A stretch of DNA of 40,427 nt from Candidatus Cloacimonadota bacterium (GTDB lineage: Bacteria > Cloacimonadota > Cloacimonadia > JGIOTU-2). Shown here one piece after another: positions 32,926-40,427 of the stretch. The notes under the pieces were generated by a model, which was not told where the DNA came from, searched no databases, and saw only the letters and a list, made by a program, of their open reading frames with translations. Location of the stretch: NCBI GenBank assembly GCA_016932035.1, contig JAFGDR010000030.1, positions 1 to 40,427 of the forward strand. Reading direction: 5' to 3'. How positions within the stretch are numbered: position 1 is the first letter of the stretch; every line of letters starts with the position of its first letter. A program made the translations under genes and the position numbers.

Positions 32926-34668
32926 ATGAAAACGATAAGTGAATTTATTGAAGAACTAAAACAGCGTGGGGATGAGCGGGGTTTTATCACCTATGATGAA
33001 ATAAATCAGCTTCTTCCTGATAATCCTATTTTTTTGGATAAGATCGATGACATCTTTAATGAATTAAAAGATGCCGGGCTTGAGATCCTCGACGAGACAA
33101 TGAAGGGCGGGATCCGCAAGAAGAAACGTACCCCAAAGCCCAAAAAAGCATCGGTTAAGATAAGCTTTTATGACGATCCTGTCCGCATGTATCTAAAGGA
33201 TATGGGAAAAGTGCCGCTGCTCACTCCTGAGGATGAAGCAAAGATATCCAAAAGGATTGAAGATGCACAGACAACGATCAATAAACTGACACTCAATTGT
33301 GGAAGCAGTCTCCGTGAATTCCAGAATGTTATCAAACGTTATAGGGAAGGGAAGATCAAAATAGACCAGATCCTGAAAATAGAATTTGGCAGCTGGTTCG
33401 ATAAAGAAAATAACGAACGCCTTATCTCCCTGCTGGATGAGCGAACAAAAAAAGCTCTTGATCACTCTGATGAGATTGAAAAAATAATCAATAAAAAACC
33501 CTCAAAAAGATACAGCAAGACCCAAACTGTCGGTGAAAAAATAAAAGAGAACCGCGCACACATCATGGAGCTTTTTGAGGAGATGTGCTTCACCGACATG
33601 ATGATCCAGCGTCTCATTTACAGAATAAACAGTTTGCTTGGTCGTATAAATGTCAGTCTCAATCGTATCTACGCTGTGAGTAATATTAAGGGCTATAGCA
33701 CAGCAAAAATATGCACACTCGGCAGGAAAGCCGAAAAAGGCAAAGAAGATTTCAATGAAGTTGCCGAACTCACTGGTCTTGATCCGCATATTTTTATGGA
33801 TGCCCTGAGAAAGATCAAAAACAACCGGAGAAAGATTCGAAGGGTCGAGCTCGAAACACGTATGACTGCCGATGAGCTCAAACGTCTGATGGAGGATATC
33901 CGCAAAGCACAGGATCAGAAAGAGCAAGCAAAGAATGATATCATAAAGGCAAATGTCCGTCTTGTTATCAGTATTGCCAAGAAATATAACAATCGCGGGC
34001 TCAGCTTCCTCGACCTGATCCAGGAAGGCAATATCGGGCTTATCCGTGCTGTTGAAAAATATGATTATCACAAGGGATATAAATTCTCAACCTATGCCAC
34101 CTGGTGGATTCGCCAGACTATCACAAAAGGTATTGCTGATCAGTCACGGACAATTCGCGTTCCTGTTCATATGGCAGAAGCCATTAATAAAGTGAATCGG
34201 GCTCATAACAAACTTGTGCAGGCACTCGGCAGAGAGCCCTATCCAGAGGAAATCGCACAGGAACTCGATCTTCCGGTCGAAAAAGTGAAGGGCATCATGA
34301 ATGTCTCGAAACGACCTGTTTCTCTCGATAAACCTGTCGGTGATGAGGATGGCGATACCACATTAAGTGATTTCATCGAAGACGATAATATGATCTCGCC
34401 TGAGAAAATCGCAGAAAGAACACTCCTGCGCAAACAGGTTGAGGCTGTCCTTTCAACACTTACAAAACGAGAGCGTCGTGTGATCAAATTGCGCTTTGGC
34501 ATCGGTGACCAGACTCCCCGAACCCTTGAAGAGGTTGGTCATATCTTTGATATCACTCGTGAGCGTGTTCGACAAATCGAAGAAAAAGCCAAAGAAAAAC
34601 TTCGCCATCACAGCAGGGCCAATATCCTCAAAAAATATATGGATACATTTGAGGAATTTAATCGATAA
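32926..34668 (+). CDS. rpoD: Primary RNA polymerase sigma factor, RpoD
   Basis: A 580-residue sigma-70. Region 1.1 is at 1-60, region 1.2 at about 85-115 ([25 protein letters not shown]), then a large nonconserved region. Region 2 has [39 protein letters not shown] and [27 protein letters not shown], and region 4 has [30 protein letters not shown] for -35 recognition. Having region 1.1 sets it apart from the short Bacteroidetes RpoD and agrees with the TTGACA boxes here. The start is the ATG at 32926 with GGAG five bases upstream; a GTG at 32911 is possible. Confidence 0.97.
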   Translation: MKTISEFIEELKQRGDERGFITYDEINQLLPDNPIFLDKIDDIFNELKDAGLEILDETMKGGIRKKKRTPKPKKASVKISFYDDPVRMYLKDMGKVPLLTPEDEAKISKRIEDAQTTINKLTLNCGSSLREFQNVIKRYREGKIKIDQILKIEFGSWFDKENNERLISLLDERTKKALDHSDEIEKIINKKPSKRYSKTQTVGEKIKENRAHIMELFEEMCFTDMMIQRLIYRINSLLGRINVSLNRIYAVSNIKGYSTAKICTLGRKAEKGKEDFNEVAELTGLDPHIFMDALRKIKNNRRKIRRVELETRMTADELKRLMEDIRKAQDQKEQAKNDIIKANVRLVISIAKKYNNRGLSFLDLIQEGNIGLIRAVEKYDYHKGYKFSTYATWWIRQTITKGIADQSRTIRVPVHMAEAINKVNRAHNKLVQALGREPYPEEIAQELDLPVEKVKGIMNVSKRPVSLDKPVGDEDGDTTLSDFIEDDNMISPEKIAERTLLRKQVEAVLSTLTKRERRVIKLRFGIGDQTPRTLEEVGHIFDITRERVRQIEEKAKEKLRHHSRANILKKYMDTFEEFNR

Positions 34669-34695
34669 TATTTAATCCCAAAATAGATAAACATA

Positions 34696-34718
34696 CGTTT
34701 CAAAAAACGGATTTTTTT
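34696..34718 (+). terminator. Weak intrinsic terminator after rpoD
   Basis: CGTTT at 34696-34700 and AAACG at 34705-34709 form a short hairpin followed by GATTTTTTT. The stem is only 5 bp, so termination may be partial. Confidence 0.45.
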
Positions 34719-34766
34719 ACATCTACTAATTATACATTTTCTTGACACATTAAAAGAAAGAAATTT

Positions 34767-34805
34767 ATTTTACACAGCGTAAAATCATTTTACTTAACGT
34801 ATAAT
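34767..34805 (+). promoter_or_regulatory. Two tandem palindromes, likely TetR operators, overlapping a TATAAT box
   Basis: Operator 1 at 34767-34785 is ATTTTACacagcGTAAAAT, a perfect 7-bp dyad with a 5-bp centre. Operator 2 at 34787-34805 is ATTTTACttaacGTATAAT, with the same arms except one base. The copies are 20 bp apart, two helical turns, on the same face. The last six bases of operator 2 are a perfect TATAAT -10 box, ten bases before the TetR start. Binding would block the promoter, which fits autorepression. A TTGACA at 34743-34748 may belong to a second promoter. Function is inferred. Confidence 0.75.
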
Positions 34806-34815
34806 AGTGCAATAA

Positions 34816-35418
34816 ATGAACAGAAAAGAAAAAGAAATGCTGACTCGCAGGGAAGCAATAATTGCTGCTGCCGAAAAACTTTTTTTCAGCAAGGGCTTTC
34901 AGAATGTTACGATGGAAGAGATCGCCGAGAAAGCAGAATTCACAAGACCAACCTTGTATGCGTACTTTAAAACCAAAGCTGAACTTTATGTTGTGATCTT
35001 TACGAAAATATCTCTGATCAGGTGGAAGATGCTGAATGATGCTATGGCACAAAAAGACACAGGGTATGATAAACTCTATGCCTTTGGTGATGCATATTAC
35101 GAATTCGCAATTCAATATCCAGAATATTTGAAATTCATGCTCTACTGGGATCATTACGGGCTTCCATGTGACAAGATCGATCAGGATATTATGAAAGCAT
35201 TTACAGAACCAAGAGATAATGCTCGTGTCGATCTGGTTAATGCTTTCCGCCTTGGTATGAGTGATGGTACAATTCGGGATGATATTGAAATCGATTATGT
35301 CATGCCCTATTTATGTATTACGACACGCGCTGTCCTTAATGAGGTTGTACTCGGTTACGCAAATAAGGAATATTATTACAGTTTCTTTCGATTATTTCTC
35401 AGGGGTTTGAAAAAATAA
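34816..35418 (+). CDS. TetR family transcriptional regulator
   Basis: A 200-residue regulator. The DNA-binding domain is at about 10-58: RREAIIAAAEKLFFSKGFQNVTMEEIAEKAEFTRPTLYAYFKTKAELYVVIF. The rest is the ligand-binding helical domain. If transcription starts from the TATAAT at 34800-34805, the mRNA would begin only a few bases before the ATG at 34816, so translation might be leaderless; no ribosome site is seen. A second ATG at 34837 is possible. The next gene begins 22 bp downstream and is likely under the same control. Confidence 0.9.
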   Translation: MNRKEKEMLTRREAIIAAAEKLFFSKGFQNVTMEEIAEKAEFTRPTLYAYFKTKAELYVVIFTKISLIRWKMLNDAMAQKDTGYDKLYAFGDAYYEFAIQYPEYLKFMLYWDHYGLPCDKIDQDIMKAFTEPRDNARVDLVNAFRLGMSDGTIRDDIEIDYVMPYLCITTRAVLNEVVLGYANKEYYYSFFRLFLRGLKK

Positions 35419-35440
35419 ATTAACAAAACGGAGGTCTTGT

Positions 35441-36544
35441 ATGTTTAAAACTGGGAAAAAATTAGTGCTTTTGGGGATTATCCTGCTGCTGATTCCCCTG
35501 TCTGTCAAGGCACAAAACTACCTGGATATGCCAGAAGGAATCTCTTATGACAGCGGTTCAAAGAGCTATTATGTATCCTGTTGGAATCCTGCATGTGTCG
35601 TAAAGATCGATAGTCTCGGCAATCAGAGTGTTTTTAAGTCCGGGCTAACTGCCTGTGCAAATAATGTCCTTGTGGATTCGATCCTGTATGTGTCCTATCG
35701 ATATGGAGTAAAGGCGTTCAACATCAAAACCGGAGTACAGGTTCTATATAAGCCCATAAGTGCTACGAATTACTTTGATGGCATCGCATATCATGCAGGT
35801 TATCTTTATCTAATCAATCACGGGCAGAAACTCTATAAGATAAATCTTACAGATAACACCCATGAATTGTTAACAAGCACCGGACTCGGCTCCTATCCAC
35901 AGGGACTTATTTATGACGAGGTTAACGACAGGCTCTTAACGTGCTCGTTCCAGAACAGCGCTCCCATCGTGCAGATCAATCCTCAGAACGGGCAGACATC
36001 CTATGCCTTGTGGACTGGTCTAAATAATCTCGATGCTTTAGCGCAGGATCAATACGGCAATATCTATGTAACGTGCAATGGAACTAATTCTGTGTATCGA
36101 TATGATTCAAATCTGGAGAATCGCATCGTTGTTTCATCGGGCCATAGCGGTCCTTCAGGTCTTGAATACAATCGTGACGATAATATCCTTGCAATCTCTA
36201 ACTTCTTTACTGATGTGGTAGATTTTGTGTCAATGGCACCCTATTCAATTGATGATCCTATAGAAGAGGGATTACGGCTACATCAGAATTTTCCAAATCC
36301 TTTCAGCCACTCCACAACCCTCAGGTTTGCTCTTATGAAACCGTCAAATATCGTTCTCTCCTTATATGATGCTCGAGGTAGATTTATCACAACACTTCTT
36401 GATGACCACTATCAATCAGGATTCCATGATTTTTCTCTTGATATTCACTGTTGTTCACAACCAGAACTCCCGTCTGGAATATATTTTATTCATCTTAAAA
36501 ACAATGACCTGGAGCTGATGAGAGAAATTACGCTTATTCGTTAG
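35441..36544 (+). CDS. Secreted beta-propeller protein with T9SS sorting domain
   Basis: A 367-residue exported protein. A signal peptide at 1-25 ends VKAQ. Repeats around 30-265 such as EGISYDSGSKSYYVSCW, PQGLIYDEVNDRLLTCSF and LDALAQDQYGNIYVTCNG fit an NHL or SMP-30-like propeller. The C-terminal 80 residues start LHQNFPNPFSHSTTLRFAL and end EITLIR, a type A T9SS sorting domain that would carry it to the surface. The ligand is unknown. GGAGG precedes the ATG. It follows the TetR gene by 22 bp. Confidence 0.85.
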   Translation: MFKTGKKLVLLGIILLLIPLSVKAQNYLDMPEGISYDSGSKSYYVSCWNPACVVKIDSLGNQSVFKSGLTACANNVLVDSILYVSYRYGVKAFNIKTGVQVLYKPISATNYFDGIAYHAGYLYLINHGQKLYKINLTDNTHELLTSTGLGSYPQGLIYDEVNDRLLTCSFQNSAPIVQINPQNGQTSYALWTGLNNLDALAQDQYGNIYVTCNGTNSVYRYDSNLENRIVVSSGHSGPSGLEYNRDDNILAISNFFTDVVDFVSMAPYSIDDPIEEGLRLHQNFPNPFSHSTTLRFALMKPSNIVLSLYDARGRFITTLLDDHYQSGFHDFSLDIHCCSQPELPSGIYFIHLKNNDLELMREITLIR

Positions 36545-36583
36545 ATTTTGGGGCTGAGGTGGTTTTTTTCCTTTAGGGTTTAT

Positions 36584-37018
36584 TTAATCATAAAACCGAA
36601 CGGATACTTCGTCGATGTGTTCGTTTTCCGCGAGGATTTTTTCCTGAAATTCTATTGTTGTAAGAAACCCCTTTGTTCGCTGCGGTTCAAAAATCCCGTA
36701 AATCATCTTAGAACCGAGTTCAAGATTTTGATAATATACCCGAACAATTATCCTGCGTTTGATCTTGAAGCTCGCAATGTTGTCGATCTCAAAATATACC
36801 TGGCAATAGGTTGGTGCTTCTGTTTCTATCTGTATTTCCTGCACGTTCAGGTATTTATCAAGCTGCTTATGACAATATTTCGTTTGGAGTAATCCGAAAA
36901 TTGCTGCTGCAAGAAGGATCACCCAGATGAACATTGGCACCCGCTGTCTCCTTCCAGTTGAAGTTTGAGGTCGTCGAACTCTAAACATATATGATACAAG
37001 AATTATTGAAAGAATCAA
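36584..37018 (-). CDS. Hypothetical small membrane protein
   Basis: A 144-residue protein with two hydrophobic segments, LILSIILVSYMF and VPMFIWVILLAAAIFGLLQ, separated by a basic linker (RVRRPQTSTGRRQR), then a soluble domain of beta strands (about 60-144). No family recognised. The start is uncertain: a TTG at 37018 gives the first hydrophobic stretch, while an ATG at 36988 would drop it; neither has a clear ribosome site, and a further in-frame stretch upstream has no start codon. It is the last gene of a three-gene minus-strand set, 49 bp after its neighbour. Confidence 0.55.
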   Translation of the reverse strand: MILSIILVSYMFRVRRPQTSTGRRQRVPMFIWVILLAAAIFGLLQTKYCHKQLDKYLNVQEIQIETEAPTYCQVYFEIDNIASFKIKRRIIVRVYYQNLELGSKMIYGIFEPQRTKGFLTTIEFQEKILAENEHIDEVSVRFYD

Positions 37019-37067
37019 TGCAAGTTTTTCATAAAAAAACTCTTGATGTTTATTCTTTACCTATTGT

Positions 37068-38909
37068 TCAGAAACCTGTTTCCAGTTGAAATTTTACTTG
37101 TCTCGAATGTTTAATTTCTTTCTCCTTCCAGGCTTTTTCCGCATATTTTGCCTGGATCGAGATATGCCGACCAATATCATATTTAAAAAGAACATACCAG
37201 AAAATCCCATCACCTTTAAATTGAGAGTTTAGCATCACGCCATCGAGATCATTTTCGTACATATAGAGGATTATATCCCCCGTATGATACTGACAGAAGC
37301 GGATATAATTCTTTAATCGTGGTGTGATGAAGTACTTGATCTCCTGGTAGAGAAGGGTTCCTGCATCATACTTGTCTGTGTTCTCATAATGATGGTAGGT
37401 AAATTCTCCCCTGAATTTGAGCTCTATCTTCTCGTTGATCTTTTGAATAAAATCGCAACGGCAAGTATTTCTTTTTACCTGGTACAGTTTACTCACATCA
37501 TCAAAACTGCGCCACCGCTCTGTCTGTTTAAAATGATACGTTGCGCGTATTCGGGATGCTTTCCACTTTTGATCGAACTGCACAAATGAATCAAAGCCAT
37601 ACGCTGGTACATTTCCATACGTGCCCTTTTCCGGAAACCGGTAAACGTCAAAATAAACATCAAGCCGTGAGCGATCAAAAGGATGGCATGTTATACCATA
37701 ATACACTCCTCGTTCGTTATCGAACTCTCCACCTCCGTGGAACGGATTTCCATGGAATGTTGGAAAATTCTTTTCATAATCCCTGTAGAGAATTACATTC
37801 TCGAACGAACCTTGTTGCCAGAATAATCCTGCCACGAATGCCTTTTTCTCATCTGCTAAACCACCTTCTCCAAAGAACGTTACGTTCTCGAAATTGAGAT
37901 TAAAGTCTATGCTATAGAGATTTTGGTCCTGCTTTTTTGTAGAATCACAAAAGGGATGATCATACATATCTCGATACCCGGTTAGACCAATTGTGCTTTT
38001 ATCTCCATAGCTGAGGTGAGCTCCATATAATTTTTCGCGGATTGCATCCTTCTTGTCGTGCCCCGATTCGCCTATATGGAAACCGGTTATATCAATACTT
38101 TTTATACATCCGTTCTCGACGATTCCGTCCAGAGTATAGTCTGAATAAAAGGAAATAACATGGAAATTATGGAATGAAAAATCTATGGCAGCACCGAAAA
38201 GAGAATATGCTTCATTGGTCGATGTGTATGGGCGAATTTCCTGGTAGTGTTTTATCGGTTGATGGGTGGCATTACCTCCTTTTGAGAGAGCAAGTTTTGG
38301 TGCAAAAAGAATGCCCTGCCCAAAAGCTAACCTATAATTCCCGAGAGCAAATGCTTTTACAAATCCCATGTCTTTTGCGAAGAGTGTCGCGCTCCAATAA
38401 TCAAGCCAGTCTTTTTCTCCTTCGTCTTTTTGGGAGAGAAAATAGAGAGAAAACTTTTTCCAATTTGCCTGATATTTTTGATAAAATTTCAAGGGAGAAT
38501 CTTTATCTGCTCCTTCTTTGTACTGCAACCTCTGGCGGGTGATCACATGAACCGGTGCTGAAATATGGTAAGAAATATATGGTTCGAGCTCTTCAATAAC
38601 CTCGTCTGGTATTCCCGCTTTCTGAAGATCGTTGCTGTTTGTTATCGAATGCTTTTTCCGAAACCTCAGGATCTCTTCACCGTCCTGAGGTGAAAGCCAC
38701 GGGAGTTCAACTAGTTCCTCGAAACTTGCCTTATTGATATCAAGTTTGTGTTTCTTAAGATATTCAAGATGTCTTTGAAGTTCAGTCGAAATATAGGTTT
38801 CATCTTCTGATGAAAAGAGCTTCTCCATCTGTTCTTCTGTATCTTCAGCCCTCAAAGAGAAGGAGATTATTACAACAAGAATAATCAATATGACAATCTT
38901 ATTTCCCAT
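37068..38909 (-). CDS. Helix-hairpin-helix plus outer-membrane beta-barrel protein (ComEA-like N-terminus)
   Basis: A 613-residue protein. A signal peptide at about 1-22 (ending LRAED) is followed by a ComEA-type helix-hairpin-helix at 55-100: LDINKASFEELVELPWLSPQDGEEILRFRKKH, then a second turn EDLQKAGIPDEVIEELEPYI-like. From about 130 to the end are amphipathic strands ending in Phe (KFQLETGF), typical of an outer-membrane barrel. Similar HhH plus barrel proteins occur across the FCB group without a known role. The ATG at 38909 overlaps the upstream gene by 11 bp; earlier in-frame starts lie inside it. Confidence 0.8.
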   Translation of the reverse strand: MGNKIVILIILVVIISFSLRAEDTEEQMEKLFSSEDETYISTELQRHLEYLKKHKLDINKASFEELVELPWLSPQDGEEILRFRKKHSITNSNDLQKAGIPDEVIEELEPYISYHISAPVHVITRQRLQYKEGADKDSPLKFYQKYQANWKKFSLYFLSQKDEGEKDWLDYWSATLFAKDMGFVKAFALGNYRLAFGQGILFAPKLALSKGGNATHQPIKHYQEIRPYTSTNEAYSLFGAAIDFSFHNFHVISFYSDYTLDGIVENGCIKSIDITGFHIGESGHDKKDAIREKLYGAHLSYGDKSTIGLTGYRDMYDHPFCDSTKKQDQNLYSIDFNLNFENVTFFGEGGLADEKKAFVAGLFWQQGSFENVILYRDYEKNFPTFHGNPFHGGGEFDNERGVYYGITCHPFDRSRLDVYFDVYRFPEKGTYGNVPAYGFDSFVQFDQKWKASRIRATYHFKQTERWRSFDDVSKLYQVKRNTCRCDFIQKINEKIELKFRGEFTYHHYENTDKYDAGTLLYQEIKYFITPRLKNYIRFCQYHTGDIILYMYENDLDGVMLNSQFKGDGIFWYVLFKYDIGRHISIQAKYAEKAWKEKEIKHSRQVKFQLETGF

Positions 38910-39693
38910 ACTGCACCGAGATGTAATGAGATACCTTAAAATACTCATGTGTTTCGATCGCATATTGTATCGCGCAATTCATGAAATGGAATTCGCACCC
39001 TGCGGTGAATTGATTTGGTTCTGTATGGAATCCGCTGAAAAATCCAGCGAAATCAACCGGATAGTATGCAACACCCACTCGAAAAGAAAAGGGATAATAG
39101 ATCTCTTTTATGAATCCAAATCCAACGCTCAGATTCTCTGCAAAATCATAGGATATAAACGTTCTGTTTTCCTGAGGGAGCGGGTCGTTCTCCAGTTCGC
39201 TGAAGGTGATGTTGAGATAGGATGTAGAGAATGTAAGTTCCTTGTATTCTGCCCTGAACCCAACATCTACCTGAAATGCATTCTGCGCTTCGAATTCTTG
39301 GGTTTTATCAATAAGGTAACGGGCACTTGCTCCAAACCAGTAATGAGAGAAAATCCTATAATTTGCTCCTATAACAAAGCTTTGCTCTTTATAGATATCA
39401 TTTCCGAAATCCTGGTAGCCAAGGGCAAACACTGCGCTGCCAAATCTATATGAAAAAGCAATATTCTTGTAAGATATGTCATTAAATGAAAAGGGTATCA
39501 TGTATGACGTTGATAATGAGTAATGGTCTTGAATATTTGCCGGATTAAGAAACAGGCAGGATGCTGAACCGTCAAAAAGAGTAATGCCGGAAAGTGCCGC
39601 TATACGGGCTGATGGAGCATACTGCAAGAACGCACCCTCAATCAAAAAGGGGATGATGCACAAACAAACTATTGTGAATAGAATTATTTTCAT
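38899..39693 (-). CDS. Outer-membrane beta-barrel protein, PorV/PorQ-like
   Basis: A 264-residue exported protein. A signal peptide at 1-20 ends LIEGAF, and the mature start FLQYAPSARIAALSGITLFDGSASCLFLNPANI has the NPA(N/A) box of PorV/FadL-type FCB barrels. The rest is alternating strands ending VSHYISVQYGK with the Gly-Lys after an aromatic. In T9SS bacteria such barrels are shuttle or attachment proteins, but the match here is only by pattern. The ATG at 39693 has GGAGCGAG upstream. It leads the minus-strand operon. Confidence 0.75.
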   Translation of the reverse strand: MKIILFTIVCLCIIPFLIEGAFLQYAPSARIAALSGITLFDGSASCLFLNPANIQDHYSLSTSYMIPFSFNDISYKNIAFSYRFGSAVFALGYQDFGNDIYKEQSFVIGANYRIFSHYWFGASARYLIDKTQEFEAQNAFQVDVGFRAEYKELTFSTSYLNITFSELENDPLPQENRTFISYDFAENLSVGFGFIKEIYYPFSFRVGVAYYPVDFAGFFSGFHTEPNQFTAGCEFHFMNCAIQYAIETHEYFKVSHYISVQYGK

Positions 39694-39770
39694 AACTCGC
39701 TCCACATCTATTTTTATTCTTCTAAATTGAGGATGAAAAATTGGGTTTTTTTTGTCAAATTTTTGTTATA

Positions 39771-39794
39771 AAAAAAACCCGCACAATGCGGGTT
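39771..39794 (-). terminator. Intrinsic terminator of the tRNA operon
   Basis: On the minus strand AACCCGCA and TGCGGGTT form an 8-bp stem with a 3-base loop, followed by seven T. It lies just after tRNA-Leu. Confidence 0.9.
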
Positions 39795-39800
39795 GAAAGA

Positions 39801-39888
39801 TGGTACCAGAGGCCGGACTTGAACCGGCACGAGCGCGAAGCTCGAGGGATTTTAAGTCCCTTGTGTCTACCAATTCCACCACTCCGGC
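39801..39888 (-). tRNA. tRNA-Leu (anticodon TAA)
   Basis: The minus strand reads GCCGGAG...CTCTGGT for the acceptor stem, with encoded ACCA at the 3' end. The anticodon loop is CTTAAAA, giving TAA, for the UUA codon. The long variable arm (CTCGAGCTTCGCGCTCG) is typical of class II leucine tRNAs, and GGTTCAAGTCC is the T loop. Confidence 0.95.
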
Positions 39889-39897
39889 ACTAAAAAT

Positions 39898-39972
<75 letters not shown>

Positions 39973-39980
39973 AAAAAAAA

Positions 39981-40055
39981 TGGAGCGGGAAACGGGATTC
40001 GAACCCGCGACATCTACCTTGGCAAGGTAGAGCTCTACCACTGAGCTATTCCCGC
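39981..40055 (-). tRNA. tRNA-Gly (anticodon GCC)
   Basis: Acceptor stem GCGGGAA pairs with TTCCCGC, with TCCA encoded at the 3' end. The anticodon loop TTGCCAA gives GCC, and the T arm is GCGGGTTCGAATCCCGT. It is the first of the three-tRNA transcript Gly-Cys-Leu. Confidence 0.96.
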
Positions 40056-40066
40056 TGTAGGAAGTA

Positions 40067-40095
40067 AAAAATTTTTGCTTGGCTTCCTATGTCAA
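40067..40095 (-). promoter_or_regulatory. Candidate promoter of the tRNA operon
   Basis: On the minus strand TTGACA occupies 40095-40090, 35 bases before tRNA-Gly. The -10 region about 17 bp later is T-rich (ATTTTT at 40072-40067) and a weak match. The AT-rich gap 40096-40152 holds nothing else. Confidence 0.5.
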
Positions 40096-40152
40096 GAATT
40101 TTGCACGTCTATTTTATATTGATAAAAACAACCGCTGAATCAATTATTAATT

Positions 40153-40427
40153 TTATCGTTTTTCCTGGATTGTCCTTCTCCAGACATCAAACGTTAACCA
40201 CCAAAGTACGTCTTTTGCAAAACCCGTTTGACCTTTATAATATTCATTAACTATTTCTTTTATGTAGCTATAATCATAATATAAAAATTCTTTTGCTCCT
40301 TCACTATGAAGAGTGTCATAAACATACTCCATATTATTCTTAAGAAATAACTTGGCAAAATCGAAGGTGTGGCTTTTTTGGAAACGTTCATAGAGTTTAC
40401 CTAATAAAAAAGCAAGATAGTTATTTA
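40153..40427 (-). CDS. C-terminal part of an asparagine-synthetase-like protein (partial)
   Basis: An open frame enters from the right edge and stops at a TAA at 40155-40153, leaving 91 codons. The segment includes FAKLFLKNNMEYVYDTLHSEGAKEFLYYDYSYIKEIVNEYYKG and VLWWLTFDVWRRTIQEKR. The pattern of a mixed helix, a Tyr/Phe-rich turn with IKEIVNEYYKG and a closing LWWLTFDVWRR resembles the C-terminus of the asparagine synthase domain (AsnB-like). The identification rests only on this end, so it is tentative. Confidence 0.5.
   Translation of the reverse strand, partial: NNYLAFLLGKLYERFQKSHTFDFAKLFLKNNMEYVYDTLHSEGAKEFLYYDYSYIKEIVNEYYKGQTGFAKDVLWWLTFDVWRRTIQEKR

Noticed and set aside
36548-36892. 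114-codon + strand frame after the propeller gene
   Set aside because: It is antisense to the minus-strand membrane protein gene and has no ribosome site or recognisable domain.
36989-37067. Frameshifted longer N-terminus of the small membrane protein
   Set aside because: The frame stays open to a TAG near 37053 and reads plausibly, but no usual start codon exists in it and a sequencing error cannot be shown.

Overview
The window reads as chromosomal DNA from an uncultured-type anaerobic bacterium of the Fibrobacteres-Chlorobi-Bacteroidetes (FCB) group, plausibly Candidatus Cloacimonadota. The lineage call is inference. It rests on secreted proteins ending in a type IX secretion (T9SS, Por) sorting domain with the NYPNPF / NFPNPF signature, an NfnAB electron-bifurcating transhydrogenase, SDR-type threonine dehydrogenase plus Kbl, AT-rich DNA with strong AGGAGG ribosome sites, and a full-length primary sigma factor with good TTGACA -35 boxes, unlike the short RpoD and TTTG promoters of true Bacteroidetes.

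Layout. 1-5105: a complete type II-C CRISPR-Cas locus. An array of nine identical 36-bp repeats is read on the + strand and converges on a minus-strand cas9-cas1-cas2 operon; a tracrRNA gene lies on the + strand just upstream of cas9. 5115-7351: GNAT acetyltransferase, DoxX-like membrane protein, glycosyltransferase-like protein. 7420-10347: secreted guanidine deiminase (PAD family) with a T9SS tail and a membrane-anchored alpha/beta hydrolase, closed by a terminator. 10461-12673: C69 dipeptidase and a SpoIIAA-like protein. 12761-15896: ArsR regulator, NfnA, NfnB, CBS-pair protein, terminator. 15932-21644: a tight seven-gene operon (transglutaminase, small barrel-like protein, RNase Z-like hydrolase, two methyltransferases, HAD phosphatase, hypothetical protein) ended by a terminator shared with the convergent operon.

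26894 down to 21664 (minus): a five-gene operon femX-murE-acpS-tdh-kbl joins cell-wall stem-peptide synthesis and branching, lipid carrier activation and threonine-to-glycine catabolism. 26986-27749: exported cyclophilin. 27867-34668: an expanded macromolecular-synthesis operon, rpsU-cvpA-mutS2-dnaG-rpoD. 34767-36544: a TetR regulator preceded by two tandem 19-bp palindromes, followed by a secreted beta-propeller with T9SS tail. 39693 down to 36584 (minus): an outer-membrane barrel, a helix-hairpin-helix plus barrel protein, and a small membrane protein. 40055 down to 39771 (minus): tRNA-Gly, tRNA-Cys, tRNA-Leu and a terminator. 40427 down to 40153: the 3' end of a gene resembling the C-terminus of asparagine synthetase.

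The strongest system is the II-C locus. Each repeat carries a perfect TTGACA 16 nt upstream of a hexamer that ends at the repeat border, which would let every spacer be transcribed from its own promoter. The tracrRNA appears unusually compact, about 80 nt. Secondary points of interest are the wall/threonine operon with a non-canonical MurE specificity motif, the tandem TetR operator overlapping a TATAAT box, and the secreted deiminase.
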